DNA of 64,000 bases. It comes from Monilinia fructicola (lineage: Eukaryota; Ascomycota; Leotiomycetes; Helotiales; Sclerotiniaceae). Of this stretch, positions 1 to 10,694 are shown one piece after another (the stretch's first letter is position 1; each line of letters starts with the position of its first letter). Location of the stretch: positions 2,767,501 to 2,831,500 of the forward strand of contig VICG01000001.1 of NCBI GenBank assembly GCA_008692225.1. The letters run 5' to 3'. Both the position numbers and the translations under genes were made by a program. The notes beneath the pieces were generated by a model. That model was not told where the DNA came from. It saw only the letters and a list, made by a program, of their open reading frames with translations, and did no database searches.

Positions 1-415
1 ATCAACAATCCTGGGTTAGACATACCTTTGCATTTGTTTCTCCTCTACCCATTTTTGTGAATAATCGTGAAGCTTAGCTATAGGAAGTGCTTCAGAAATA
101 AATATTGAGGCGGTCGAAATATTTCAAGATAACCTGGCAGAATCTAATGGTCCAAGCGCCGATAAAGAGGGATCTGCCACTATTAGACTTAGAGCTTATA
201 TAAGCTTACATAAACTTCAAAGGTTACTAGGTACCTACCAAGTACTTCGACACTTGGATATTCTCATGCGACCAAAAACTAACTACCTAGGTACCTAGTT
301 GGAGAAGAGATCAAACAATCAACTAATAACAACCCAACCATCAAAGAACAAACTCACCTCATTTGACCTACTTTTGACTCCAACGGTTTTCGCCAGATTA
401 GAAGCATCTATCAGA
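1..415. other. Upstream region of the thioredoxin gene, no gene seen
   Basis: AT-rich non-coding sequence. The motif CTAGGTACCTA and variants recur around 227-300, but I see no gene or clear promoter box. The apparent open frame from 299 starts with TTG; its real coding part begins at the ATG at 416. Confidence 0.4.
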
Positions 416-1148
416 ATGGCGGTGCATATCGAATCCTCTATGCAGTTTAGCAAACTACTCGGCTCATCAACCATCGTTGTTTCTGATTGTAAGTTGTCTT
501 CTTCCTCTCCTGCGCTGAATGCGCGTCATTGACAATACATAAGTTTATGCGGACTGGTGTGGACCCTGCAAAGCTATCGCCCCAACCTATGAATCTCTAG
601 CCACAAAGCACTCGAAACCAAATCGTGTTACATTTACAAAGATCAATGTAGACAACCAGCAGTCTATAGCTCAGCGATATGGAGTTAGAGCGTAAGCAAG
701 ACCTGTTCTATTCATTCAATATTTTTCTCATAATGTTCTTAGCATGCCAACATTCCTCATCTTTCGATCCGGTTCTGTGATCGAAACTATTCAAGGCGCA
801 GATGCTCGCAAGCTTACGACCGCCATCGAGAATGCCGTGAAACTTTCCGGCGCAGCGAAGCCGTCTTATTCCAGCGTAGGACGAACACTCGGCGGATCTT
901 CTACGAGCTCTTCGGTTGCAAGGAACTTTAGCTTTGATAGGCTACTCCACGATATTATTGCATTTTTCGGATTGTACCTCTACTCCCTGTTCTCGTTCGA
1001 TGCATATACTGCAGCAGAGAATTCGCCATTCAACATTCATAGGGTTCCTGCAGCACCGGCAGCGAAGCCAACTGGTGGACGAACAGGAGTATCGACTCAG
1101 GTTGGAAAAAAGCTGGGAACTATCGCTGATCTTGCGGGGAAAGACTAA
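416..1148 (+). CDS. Thioredoxin with C-terminal hydrophobic extension
   Basis: Thioredoxin-fold dithiol oxidoreductase of about 208 aa. Exons are 416-488, 544-691 and 743-1148, with GTAAGT and GTAAGC donors and AAG and TAG acceptors; the sum is divisible by three. The thioredoxin domain fills about residues 1-105. FYADWCGPCK carries the redox cysteines C30 and C33, and the cis-proline loop MPTF places P76 straight after intron 2. A plain thioredoxin is about 105 aa. Here another 100 residues follow, with a Ser/Gly linker, a hydrophobic aromatic stretch (about residues 137-160) and a basic tail. I infer that the extension may tether the protein to a membrane. The start at 416 gives the usual short distance to the active site. 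Confidence 0.88.
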
Positions 1149-1835
1149 ATGGAGCTGGAATGAGGTCTATGGAGTTTTTTTGGCGCTATATGGATGGAGT
1201 AATTTCGATACAATTATTCGGTTAGAGTACCTTTGTGGTGCTTCTTGGTGCAATTATAATATTTTATCAAAAGCTATATGAAACGATTCTATACTATTCT
1301 TTTCTGCGGGCTTATTTCATCTAATCGTGTAATTTCACTATACGTGCTGTGTTGTGCTCAAGAGAATTGAGAGATGTCTGGTTGGCCGGATAATTAGGAC
1401 TAGGCTCCTTATATCTCACGGTTAGTAAACTGTCTGTTTTGCTATATGAATAGATGTCCTATCATCTTTTCAATGTGGACTTGACGGTAATAAAGCCAGT
1501 ATTTCCATACCTTCGACGGAGATTTGTAATGTGTGAAGCTCTTCCAGTAGGCCACAACGACTTACGTGATTCCTTGCCTTCTCCAGAATGTGGGGATTAG
1601 TTTCCTCGCCGAGGCGAAAGGGGGTCCTACCCCGCCGACCCGCATGTCATTTGAGTTTTCTTGATTTTTAATCATGGAAAAAACTCAGGACTTAAATCTA
1701 ATCTCCGAGTGACGTCAAGTCCCTCTGCCTACCTCAATTGTATATAAAGGCGCAAGTTTCCACACCAGAAAGAAGCTACTCAGCATCCTCCTCCCAACCA
1801 CAAAAAGGTCCTGCAGCAGAACTCCCCCTCACAAG
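1149..1835. other. Intergenic region between thioredoxin and aldo/keto reductase
   Basis: No supported gene. It contains the thioredoxin 3' region and the aldo/keto reductase promoter, with a TATA-like box at 1741. Confidence 0.5.
1741..1748 (+). promoter_or_regulatory. TATA-like box of the aldo/keto reductase gene
   Basis: TATATAAA lies 88 bp upstream of the ATG at 1836 and is followed by a C/A-rich leader, the usual layout of an inducible fungal core promoter. Identified by motif only. Confidence 0.5.
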
Positions 1836-2900
1836 ATGGCCAAGAGCACAATGAAATACACCAACCTCGGCGAATCCGGCTTGAGAGTCTCCCGCATCTG
1901 CGTGGGCTGCATGAGCTTTGGCGATCGTCGGGGATCCTTCAAAACATGGGCCGTGGAAGAAGCCGACGCTCTCCCCATCCTCAACGCTTGCTATGAGTCC
2001 GGGATCAACTTCTTCGACACGGCCAACGTCTACAGCAACGGAACCTCGGAGGAGATCCTCGGAGCCGCCATCAGGAAATACGCCTTTCCCCGGGAAAACA
2101 TCGTCATCGCGACGAAGCTCTGGGCGCCGGTGGGCAAGAGAAGGGAGGAGGGCTGGGAAAACGCGCTTCAGATGGCGCCCGAGGAGCGAGAGGCCAGGGG
2201 CTACATCAACGCCAGTGGGCTGAGCCGCAAGCACATCTTCGACAGTGTGGATGCGAGTTTGAAACGCTTGGGGCTGGACTATATCGATCTCCTGCAGATC
2301 CATCGCTTTGATCCGCGGACGCCGATCAAGGAGACGATGAAGGCGCTGCATGATGTGGTGGAGAGCGGGAGGGTCCGGTATATTGGCGCGTCAAGCATGT
2401 GGGCGCATCAGCTGCTGGAGATGCAGTACACGGCGCGGATGAACGGGTGGACGGAGTTCATCAGCATGCAGAATCTGCACAACGCGGCGTATCGGGAGGA
2501 GGAGCGGGAGATGGTGCCCAGCTTGAGAAAATTCGGCATGGGGATGATTCCTTGGAGTCCGCTTCTGATGGGCTATTTGGCGCGGCCTCATGACGAGGCG
2601 ACGGGGAGTGAGAGGGGGAAGGCGATGAGTGGGAAGTTTATGGGGAATGACCTGACCGAGGCGGATATTAGGATTAATGAGAAGATTCAGGAGATTGCGA
2701 AGAAGAGGGGGGTGAGTATGGCGATTGTGGCGATGGCTTGGAGTTTGAGTAAGGAGTATGTGACGGCGCCCATTGTGGGCATGGGAAAGATTGAGAGGGT
2801 CCAGGAGGCCGTCGAGGCTGTTAATTTTGAGCTGACTAAGGAGGAGGAAACGAGCATTGATGAATTGTATCAACCTAGGAAGATCATTGGTTTTTCCTAG
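1836..2900 (+). CDS. Aldo/keto reductase (YakC/AKR13-like)
   Basis: NAD(P)H-dependent reductase of aldehydes or ketones, 354 aa in a single exon, cytosolic (no signal or membrane segment). The catalytic tetrad is visible as D61, Y66 (in FFDTANVYSNG), K94 (ATKLWAP) and H156 (DLLQIHRFDP). The C-terminal cofactor region includes IPWSPLLMGYL and APIVGMGKIERVQEAV. Length and start fit the family. The ATG at 1836 follows a short C/A-rich leader and a TATA box. Codons, mainly in the first two thirds, end strongly in G or C, unlike most neighbours, and this opens long spurious antisense frames. That may reflect high expression or a different history. The substrate cannot be read from the sequence. 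Confidence 0.93.
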   Translation: MAKSTMKYTNLGESGLRVSRICVGCMSFGDRRGSFKTWAVEEADALPILNACYESGINFFDTANVYSNGTSEEILGAAIRKYAFPRENIVIATKLWAPVGKRREEGWENALQMAPEEREARGYINASGLSRKHIFDSVDASLKRLGLDYIDLLQIHRFDPRTPIKETMKALHDVVESGRVRYIGASSMWAHQLLEMQYTARMNGWTEFISMQNLHNAAYREEEREMVPSLRKFGMGMIPWSPLLMGYLARPHDEATGSERGKAMSGKFMGNDLTEADIRINEKIQEIAKKRGVSMAIVAMAWSLSKEYVTAPIVGMGKIERVQEAVEAVNFELTKEEETSIDELYQPRKIIGFS

Positions 2901-4484
2901 ATCGATCACCAAATATGGAATTTAGCATTCTTTCCTCAGACACTCATTTAGATACAGGCGATATGCGGGGTTAAAGTTGCGAGAGAGAAAAAATTGATAG
3001 TTCTGCCTTCAACCCTTTTCACTGTCAAACTTCAGTCATGCTTCGAGCAATCCCAAAGTCGTTGAACCATGCATTGAAAATTCAGCGAGTACGTATTCGC
3101 AAGATCACACTTCGCTGCACAACAAACCAAAAGCTTGGTACGTTTCGACTGGTATTACACTCTATTATGAATGCATATGAACAACACTGAACAGAATCGG
3201 CTCGTCACAAATCCCAAGGCTTTATGGTAATAAAAGAGACTCTGTTATACAGCCATAGAAATATATATCTGACGGAAGAGATCCATAAATCCAAGGCATG
3301 ACGAGCCATCACAACAATATATCATCACTTTCCCTCCGAGCAAATGCCTGCTATCCAATTTCAGAAGAGTGTCGTCAAAAAGCCCCAACCAGTTGACGCA
3401 CACTTCATTCTCCATCGTGGCAACATCGACATCCCAAAATCTCCGACAGCCCCTCCGCTAAACCAACATTGTCCATAGCTAGCTAGGCTACTGAGAATAA
3501 TAGAACTGGATCCCAAAACGCCCAGCCCGGCTTGTGGAAACCAGAGCCGTGAAAGCCATTCCCGACGAGCCGCCACCAGAGCGAGGAGTCTGCCGCATCT
3601 GATATGATAATCACCGTTAGGAGAACAATTGTGGTAGATAACGATCTGGAAGTGCAGACTCGGCACGTTTCAGCCACGCTGCAACCAACACTGCAACCAA
3701 CACTGCAACCCCTCAAGAATCCATTCGAGCCAGGTTCACGATCCAAACCGCGATCAAAAACGAACCCATCAATTTCCGCAAGCAGAAATGGCAGACCCGA
3801 ACGCTCTGAAACACGCCTTGCAGAATTTTAGGATCGCATGATCGGAGCAATGCCCGGTAAGCAATCGCCTGTCAACCAACATGTTTGTTGGTGTTCAGTT
3901 GGATTCCGAATTTGGTCAAGGGTGCTCACAATCAATTTGAGCACTGCGTGTTGTTTTATCGGACTTGCTGGAATACCTTTCCTGTCGCCATGAGTAACTT
4001 TGCCCAATTGTGTTTGAAATATAACGTTGCAATGAACAGGAAAATCATTCCTATCCTCAGACGACCAAATTCCACAATCATCATAATCATGATCATCATC
4101 TTAAAAGTGAGTTACTGGTGTACTTGATCAAGGGCGCTAGCAATGAAAACTGCCACTTGAAATCTAGGTACACTTCCTCAAGATCCTCTCTTCTTGACAA
4201 CCCGAATTACATCATCGAACTCGCGCAAACTATTGACTTCAACTTCTCTTGTAGAACTTATGATCAAGATGGTATGTACACGGCAACGCGTGTAATGAAC
4301 ATTGCGGGGCCCTTGCTTGATGGAATTAGAACGAGATATCAATGCAAAAGCCCTCTTCCTGTGGCTCCAGCACCCTGGTAACATAAATCATCAGGGGTTC
4401 GACTAACCTCTGAAAGATTGAAACTTTAAACGGGCTTGAACAAATTGTGTAGGATATGGGTCTGTTTTCATTTTGTATATGCGA
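2901..4484. other. Intergenic region, possible tiny two-exon gene, short tandem repeat
   Basis: No convincing large gene. At 3676-3712 a 12-bp unit containing CTGCAACCAACA is repeated almost three times. A possible spliced 68-aa frame at 3038-3301 is listed separately. Confidence 0.4.
3038..3301 (+). CDS. Candidate small two-exon gene, unknown
   Basis: The ATG at 3038 opens a 33-codon exon ending at 3137, followed by GTACGT. A 57-nt intron would end with ACAG at 3194, and the second exon runs to a TGA at 3299-3301, giving 68 aa. The product starts MLRAIPKSLNHALKIQRVRI, a basic, Ser/Thr-containing start like a mitochondrial presequence. I recognise no family. It lies 137 bp behind the aldo/keto reductase and could be that gene's 3' UTR. 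Confidence 0.2.
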
Positions 4485-5594
4485 TTATTCTTTATCCAGC
4501 CGATCGATTCTCTCTCTCAGCTTCCCGATCTCCCTCGGCGTAGTCTTGCAACAACCTCCTACAATAATCTCCCTCCAGAACCCCCTCTCCCTTGCCCCCT
4601 TGACAATCTCAAGAACTGCTTCGTCCCAGTGTAAATCATCCTTTCCGGGTGGCTCTCTGATTTCCCATACCTTGGTAGAAGTATTATAGACTTCTCCTTT
4701 GGTTGTTCCATCTGGATATACTACCAACGAAGGTCGCTCACTAATCTCTCCGCTCTCGACTAAAGCATTGACAGATTGTTCAAAGTCTATGATTAGAGCT
4801 TCCACTTTTCCTACTTTGGTACAGTTGAGACCAATTCCAAATGGTACTGGGGAGCCATCATTCTTGCCCAACATCGCTTTTACAATTTGTTGGACAGAAC
4901 TCCCGTCCGGTAAACAGTATCCCTCACCAGGGAATACGCATGTAATCCAAAATGGCTTACTTCCGGCCGCTCCACCATTTAACCTCTCAACTTCTCCCAT
5001 AGATTTCCTTACACCTTCAATCTCCGCCAACAATGGAATAGTTTCAAAAGCCACATAATCAACCCTCTCCCAACATTTTGAATCTCTGGAGAAAACAGAA
5101 ATTCTTTCATGATGCCACGAACTTAACTGCTCGCTCGATTTATGCTCATCATCATACTTTCCCGTATATTCTTGTCCAGGGGTCATGATTGCACCGTATG
5201 CACCAAGACTTAGTGCTATTTTGCCATTTGAGTCTTTCTGGGTGGAGAACGCATCGGAAGCGATATCTATTGCGCTTCTCATGATTCCATTGACTACTTT
5301 TTTGTCTCCATCTTCCCTCTCCGATTTGGGAGATGAGTGTGAGTGGACAGCATATCCAGATCCGCCAAATCCCTCATAACTCGTTTGATAGGTAGCAGTC
5401 AACAAAATATCTGCACCAGCATCCACAAAGGACTTTTGAGTGGCGAGGAGTGTTTTGGGGCCATGGGGATGAGTTGGAATGAGAAGTTGAGAGGACCATA
5501 GGGGTTCTTTTTGTGTAAATTGAACTTTATGGGAGTCCCCGAGAGTCGTGCCCAGACCCCCATCTAGGAGGTGAATTTTGCAGTTTGATGACAT
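4485..5594 (-). CDS. Homocysteine S-methyltransferase
   Basis: Transfers a methyl group (from S-methylmethionine or AdoMet in this family) to homocysteine to make methionine, in the cytosol. The protein is 369 aa from the ATG at 5594 and uninterrupted. The frame stays open 19 codons further upstream but only from a TTG. The barrel starts with IHLLDGGLGTTL; ADILLTATYQTS and PFGIGLNCTK follow, and IVGGCCKTTPREI supplies the paired zinc-binding cysteines, with the third ligand in GLNC. Length fits the Mht1/Sam4 family. An insertion rich in Ser, Glu and Asp lies at about residues 85-105. The gene is divergent from the J-domain gene across a 710-bp shared upstream region. Confidence 0.93.
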   Translation of the reverse strand: MSSNCKIHLLDGGLGTTLGDSHKVQFTQKEPLWSSQLLIPTHPHGPKTLLATQKSFVDAGADILLTATYQTSYEGFGGSGYAVHSHSSPKSEREDGDKKVVNGIMRSAIDIASDAFSTQKDSNGKIALSLGAYGAIMTPGQEYTGKYDDEHKSSEQLSSWHHERISVFSRDSKCWERVDYVAFETIPLLAEIEGVRKSMGEVERLNGGAAGSKPFWITCVFPGEGYCLPDGSSVQQIVKAMLGKNDGSPVPFGIGLNCTKVGKVEALIIDFEQSVNALVESGEISERPSLVVYPDGTTKGEVYNTSTKVWEIREPPGKDDLHWDEAVLEIVKGARERGFWREIIVGGCCKTTPREIGKLRERIDRLDKE

Positions 5595-6304
5595 ATCGTG
5601 AGCGACTAATATGTGACCAAATAGGAATGGATAGAAGTCTTGCAGAACCAATAAGATTTAAAAGTTGGGCTAGAGTGTAAGACACAGCAGATGACAGTAA
5701 AGGAAATTAGGATGAAAGTAAGTGTGCGAGGTGGGGTATTCATAGGGTTTTTCCCCCTCGGCCCGCTCTCGCTGAAGGATTGGGCTGCCGGTAGATTAGA
5801 AAGTAAGTAGAGTTACTTTACATAAAGGAAGATGATATGGAGGGATTAACCATCGATTGGATAGATATGAGGTCCTATCGTGCGTAACAACATTGCATTC
5901 CAGCCACACTTCACTCACGCCACACTTCACCCAACGCCACGCCACGCCACGCTTCACCCAACGCCACATCATCTACTACAGTAGTACTCTACTCCGTACT
6001 TGTACTTGTACACAGTAGAACTAGAACCTAGAGCCTATGACGCACCAGCCAGTCAAATAAATCCAGGTATCAAGACACTCCACTCACCTATCAAATTTCA
6101 AATCTTGAGGTGTTGTGTGTCCTTTCAACCTCTCATACTTCCATATCTGCGGTGAAATCCGCATACCATCCAAAACTCTTGCTCATTCCTTATATGCATC
6201 CATCCATAGCTGTGTCTATATCTCAACAGACAAGCTCCAACCTGGCAGCATAATCTATTTTACAACCCCATAATTATCCTAATAAGATCTTCGAAATCGC
6301 AAAA
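5595..6304. promoter_or_regulatory. Shared upstream region of homocysteine methyltransferase and J-domain genes
   Basis: Head-to-head intergenic stretch. It holds a degenerate tandem array of CGCCA/CTTCACCCAA units at about 5905-5975, then TACTTGTACTTGTACA near 5997. No open reading frame of note. Confidence 0.4.
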
Positions 6305-7203
6305 ATGGGTAGTTCATTGCCATCGGATTATTGTACGTCTTATAACCTTGACAGTACTCCAAACTTCTTCTTGCATATCTGAAAGACTTACAATTCCTTT
6401 CCTTCTAGATGCTGTCCTTGGTGTATCCTCCACCGCAACCCAACAGCAGATCCGCAACGCTTACAAAAAGTATGAAATTACCCCTCTCGTCCCTGTCTTT
6501 CTGCACCAACTAATCCCGCACCCCAATAGAGCAGCTCTGAAAACCCACCCCGATCGCGTGCCCTCCGAATCCCCGGAACGCGCCGAAAGAACCCGGAAAT
6601 TCCAACAAATAAACGACGCATACTATACTCTCTCGGAACCATCCCGCCGTCGCGAATACGACGCTGCTCGTACATACCATGGTTTTGGATCCGGGGCCTC
6701 CACAGCTTCTACATCCATGGACGACGATGAAGAGATCCCCGATCCGTCCGCAGGCCCTGGAGGCTTTCCATGGTCCAGTTTTGGATTTTCATCAAAAGCG
6801 AAGAACGCAGAGGAGGAGAAGAAGTTTGAGGAAGAACAATTCGGAGATGTATTTGAGGAAATGCTGAGGGAGGAGGGTATGGCAGAAAATAGTGGGAGTC
6901 CCACGGGAAAGTTTTGGAGTCTGATTGGGGGGTTGAGTGGAGGTGCTATGGGGTTTATTGTTGCCAATTTTCCGGGCATGTTCGCGGGGGCTGTCGCGGG
7001 GAATAGATTGGGAGCTGTGAGAGATGCAAAGGGGAAGAGTGTCTATTCTGTTTTTCAGGTGAGTTAACATGGGGAACTGGGTTTGAGGGGATCAAGGGTA
7101 TGATGCTAATATCTGTGCTGGATAGGAACTTCCTCAAAGTGATAAAGCGAGGTTGTTAAGCCAACTTGCTGCGAAAGTCTTTAGCCATGCTGTGGGTTCA
7201 TAG
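6305..7203 (+). CDS. J-domain (DnaJ/Hsp40-type) protein
   Basis: Hsp70 co-chaperone of about 231 aa. Exons are 6305-6332, 6409-6469, 6530-7058 and 7126-7203; they sum to 696 nt in phase, and all introns have GT..AG borders. The J domain covers residues 8-75: DYYAVLGVSS, helix II with NAYKKAALK, the essential HPD at 36-38 and QQINDAYYTLSEPSRR. Next come an acidic Glu/Asp-rich middle and a glycine-rich hydrophobic segment (about 175-205, GGLSGGAMGFIVANFPG) resembling a glycine-zipper membrane helix. There is no Gly/Phe or zinc-finger domain, so this is a class III J protein. The membrane placement is inferred; the partner is unknown. Confidence 0.92.
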
Positions 7204-7930
7204 GTCACGATTTGTTACGAATTTGAAGCGATCGACATGTTTTGCGTTGATGGATTGCCGAATGATGGTTCTGTGCTGGGCAGGCGTTTTGAGGATAACG
7301 GATGGGGTGTACAATTTATATGCTACAGCATAGCAAGCGAATAGGATATGAAGGGATTTCTAGGATGGATCGTCTAGCGAGGATACACCAGATTATTTAG
7401 ATATCGAACGAAGCAATGCAAAAGAGCCAGGCTTTCTGTTTATTGATGTGACGTGATAAGGCTGATGGATATGAGAGGGAATGTTAATTTTCCAACAAAA
7501 GATGAATTGAGTGTAGATGAGTCGGTGGTTCCAAGGAAACCACTCCTAGAAACAAATGTGTATATAAGCTCACAGTCAAACGACAAAGAAGTGATGGAGC
7601 GCAAGAAAACACATGCCTTGAATTTACGAAGAAGTGAGTCGATAAATTCTTCTCACCCAGGGTTACAAACTCACGTTGATGATACTAGCCATCACATTGC
7701 ATGACTGCAGTTGTACTTGAGATCTTCTGTATTCATAATTGGCCACACATGCCCTAAAAGTGGTATCTATATCCGCAACCATGTACGTCTTCTGAAGAAG
7801 AAAAGGGGAAAGGAGAGGGGAGAAGAGGAAATAAGAAAACAATCCCAACAAACGCCTCGAATCCAAATCATCCAACCCTCAACCCTCATCCCTCATCCCT
7901 CATCCCTCATGCTTTAGCTAGGCACCCCCG
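7204..7930. other. Convergent intergenic region with CCCTCATC repeat
   Basis: 3' regions of the J-domain gene and the minus-strand gene ending at 7931. At about 7875-7911 the octamer CCCTCATC is repeated around four times. The short open frames here are not supported as genes. Confidence 0.4.
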
Positions 7931-8749
7931 TCAAATAAACAACTTGGCCAACTTCATCGCTCCTCCCACCCCCTCGATGCCCCCCGCCAACAGGCCCAAT
8001 TTTTCCATCGCACCCCCACTGCCCTTCACACTACTCCTCTCAAACTCATAAGTGCCATTCCCACCACTCCGACCATTTCCCCGCAAGAGGCCAGTCCCAT
8101 TTCCCCTCCCCTTTGCACCACCAATCAGCTTCTCCAACCCCCCGGGCAACCTAAGCCCGAATTTCTTCAACAAGGCGGCGAGCGCCCCGCCGGTTATCAG
8201 AGGCATGATGACCAGCATGAAGACTTTGACCGGGTGGCGCTTCATGTAGTAGACGAGATCGCGCAGCAGCTGACGCAGCTTCTGGTAAATACTCCTCAGG
8301 TAGTTCGGGCGCGGAGAGCGCTTGTAGTGGGACGTGGAGCGGGAGTTGAAGCCTAGCGGGGGAGGGGTAAGTTGCAAAGTTAGCCTATCATTCCACCCGC
8401 GACGTGACGGGAGACGCATCTCGCGAGGGGCAACACAGAGAGGGGGGGACACGCGCAAGGAAAGGGCTCATGTACCGAAGAAGCTGCCGCGGCTCGAATT
8501 GTTTTCCGCATCGCCGCTGTCGAGGATGCTGCCCGAGGCGCGAGGGCGACTTGGGGAGCGCGCGCGGTGGCTGTGCTGTGATTTGGGCGATGTGCTTCCC
8601 AGGACACTTCCGAGGAGGCCGGAGGAGTTTTTGTGGTGGGTGGAGCGCGAGGTGGAATGGCGTTTTTTGCCTGAATGGGAGTGTGTGGACGAGTGGTGTC
8701 GGGAGGAGTGCGAGCGGCCGGATTCGGAGGCGCCGTCGAACCAACCCAT
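7931..8749 (-). CDS. Unknown Ser/His-rich protein with one membrane segment
   Basis: About 231 aa from two exons, 8749-8476 and 8352-7931. The donor is G|GTACAT, the acceptor GCTAG, and the sum of 696 nt is in phase. The N-terminus MGWFDGASESGRSHSSRHHS leads a strongly polar Ser/His/Arg region (residues 1-110). A basic stretch precedes one hydrophobic segment (about 133-152, VKVFMLVIMPLITGGALAAL) and a Gly-rich tail. I recall proteins with this start as conserved hypotheticals in ascomycetes, but no function is known to me. Topology looks like a tail-region anchor with a long cytoplasmic disordered N-terminus. Confidence 0.8.
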
Positions 8750-10096
8750 TTTTGCCTGCGGGCGTTGAAAGCTTTTGAGGGATGGGAAATATGAAGGCGG
8801 AGTTGGGGAAGCTGCAGGTGTGATTTAATTGAGGATTGTGGAAGAGGACTGGATGGAGGGATCTGGGTGTTGCAATAAGTGAATACCGTGACTCTCAATC
8901 CAACCCCGAATGATTGATACTCGTCTCGTCTTACTTCGTCCCGTATCGAAATGAGGGGTTCAATCACCAAGTCCCGCTCCTGGCTCGCCGCTCTGTTCAA
9001 TTAACGAACCGGACCGTGGTTTCCCGCAATAAATCAATCGATAAGCTTCAGAACTCGTGGAGAGGTGGAGAGGTGGAGAGCTGGAGGAGGGATCCACCGA
9101 AGTCCCGAATCACAAGCACAAATTCCTGCCAAAAATGCGAGACAAAAGAGTGGAGGAGGAAAGGTGGTTCTCAACCTACGGAGTAGAGTCAGTAGACTCA
9201 GGAATTGACGCGAGATTGAAAAGCGCAGAAGAGCGAGCGCAAGAGGGCCGAAGTTTGCGCTACGAATTGCGAACTGCTCTTCGGAAGATCAATGCCATCC
9301 CAACCTCCTGAGTTTCTGGCGGTGAAGGGGAGACTAATGCATAGATAGATTGCGGCGGGGGTGGCATGGGGGCAGGGATTGCCCTCGTTGCTTCATTGGG
9401 TATGCTGTGATCTTAGGCACGTGATTGTCGTGATGAAGGGGATGGTGCTACTCGAGATGGAGAACCTCGATGTGTGATTACGCGGAGATTCATGGATATT
9501 ATTGTATCATGGCTTTTGGGGAGGTGGGATGAGATATGAGGGGCATTTTAGTGAAGAATGTTCGTCTACCAACTAGCAAATTGTCGAGTGAGCTCCTGGA
9601 GTCCAGCGGAAGAACTTGGGTTTTAGAATTTGGGGAGGGGAGTTGATTGGGGGTGGGTAATGAATGTTTGCCAGATTCATCTGTGTGAAGTGTACGTCGG
9701 ATGAGTTTTACTGGAGGAGATTGAAGACAGAGTGGTGTGCTCGGGCTGATTAAAGTATGGTTAATGTCGTCAATGATATGTGTAGATAACGAAGAGACGA
9801 GCCGTTGCACAAGAAAGACGCTCTGCTAACCTGGGACAGACAAAATCAAAGCCAGTTCCTTTCTTGATGATCAATTATCATTCATATACCATATCATATC
9901 CGTGCAGCACAAAAGATCCAGCTCCCAATAATGCAATTCCTCCAGGAACCCAAAACCCGCAACCAAGAAACTGCAAGATCAAATTTCTACCAACCCGGGG
10001 TATCATAAAGGAAAGACAAGAGCGTCGTAGTATCATAACAAATCATATCAAAGCATGAACACCCCTCCCTATCCCGTGGGAAGTAGCAATAACCCT
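8750..10096. other. Intergenic region, no supported gene
   Basis: Contains short GGTGGAGA repeats near 9059-9085 and a few open frames without ATG starts (for example the minus-strand frame at 9499-9810, which starts with GTG). Upstream region of the gene at 7931-8749. Confidence 0.4.
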
Positions 10097-10694
10097 TCAA
10101 AGAAACCATCCGAAAAACGCCGCGACACCTAACAGCACACTGCCCGTAACCATACAGTAACTGACCCCGCTGGCCTTGCCACTCCCACTCCTACTCGACA
10201 CAACCGTTGCACTCGCGTTATTCGTTTTGGTGTTTGTAAGTTCAAATGCGTACCTACCACATCCCGTATCCATAGAGCCCGATCCCGTGATTGTGGAATT
10301 ATTGTTTCCGCCTATGAATATTTTAGCATTACAGTTCCCAGAAGCCATAGGACGAAAGGAGGAATGTCAAAAGATAGCAAAACTAACAATCAGATAGAAG
10401 GTGGCTATAAATGTCCTCACAATCTGACACGGAATTATTCCCAGGACATCCCGTCGTAGCGGAGGTAAAATCAAGTGAAACGATGGAGGTCAAGTTAGGG
10501 CCCATATTATAGTTCTTGACATGGGACGAAAAGTTGCTGGAAGCGGTTTGGGCGCAGAACTGGGTGGTATAATCCGATAGAGAGGATATGGTGAATGGGG
10601 TGGTGATAGTTGAATCTTTGACACATATCGGTGTTGAAGTTGAAGTGGCCATCGCAAACAGAAGAGTCAATGTGGAAACCGCTCTTGAGATCAT
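10097..10694 (-). CDS. Small secreted Cys-containing protein, probably GPI-anchored
   Basis: About 173 aa from exons 10694-10388 and 10311-10097. The donor is GTTAGT, the acceptor ATAG, a TGCTAAA branch site lies about 15 nt before it, and the sum is in phase. The ATG is at 10694. A cleavable signal peptide covers about residues 1-20 (LTLLFAMATST). The mature part is Ser/Thr/Asn-rich with several N-glycosylation sequons and six or so cysteines. The C-terminus has a Ser/Gly-rich stretch followed by a hydrophobic tail (SVLLGVAAFFGWFL), the usual GPI-addition pattern. I recognise no enzymatic domain. A cell-wall or surface protein is the likeliest role. Confidence 0.78.

Noticed and set aside
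1776..2912. Long minus-strand open frames opposite the aldo/keto reductase
   Set aside because: Artefact of the G/C-ending codons of the sense gene. No homology or splice structure; the sense frame has full catalytic motifs.
8380..9000. Arg/Pro-rich open frames on both strands over the Ser/His-rich gene
   Set aside because: They overlap the exon at 8476-8749 in other frames, and the gene in the chosen frame has a coherent two-exon model.
9499..9810. 103-codon minus-strand open frame
   Set aside because: Starts with GTG, has no ATG near its start, low-complexity Ser/Pro/Leu composition and no recognisable motif.
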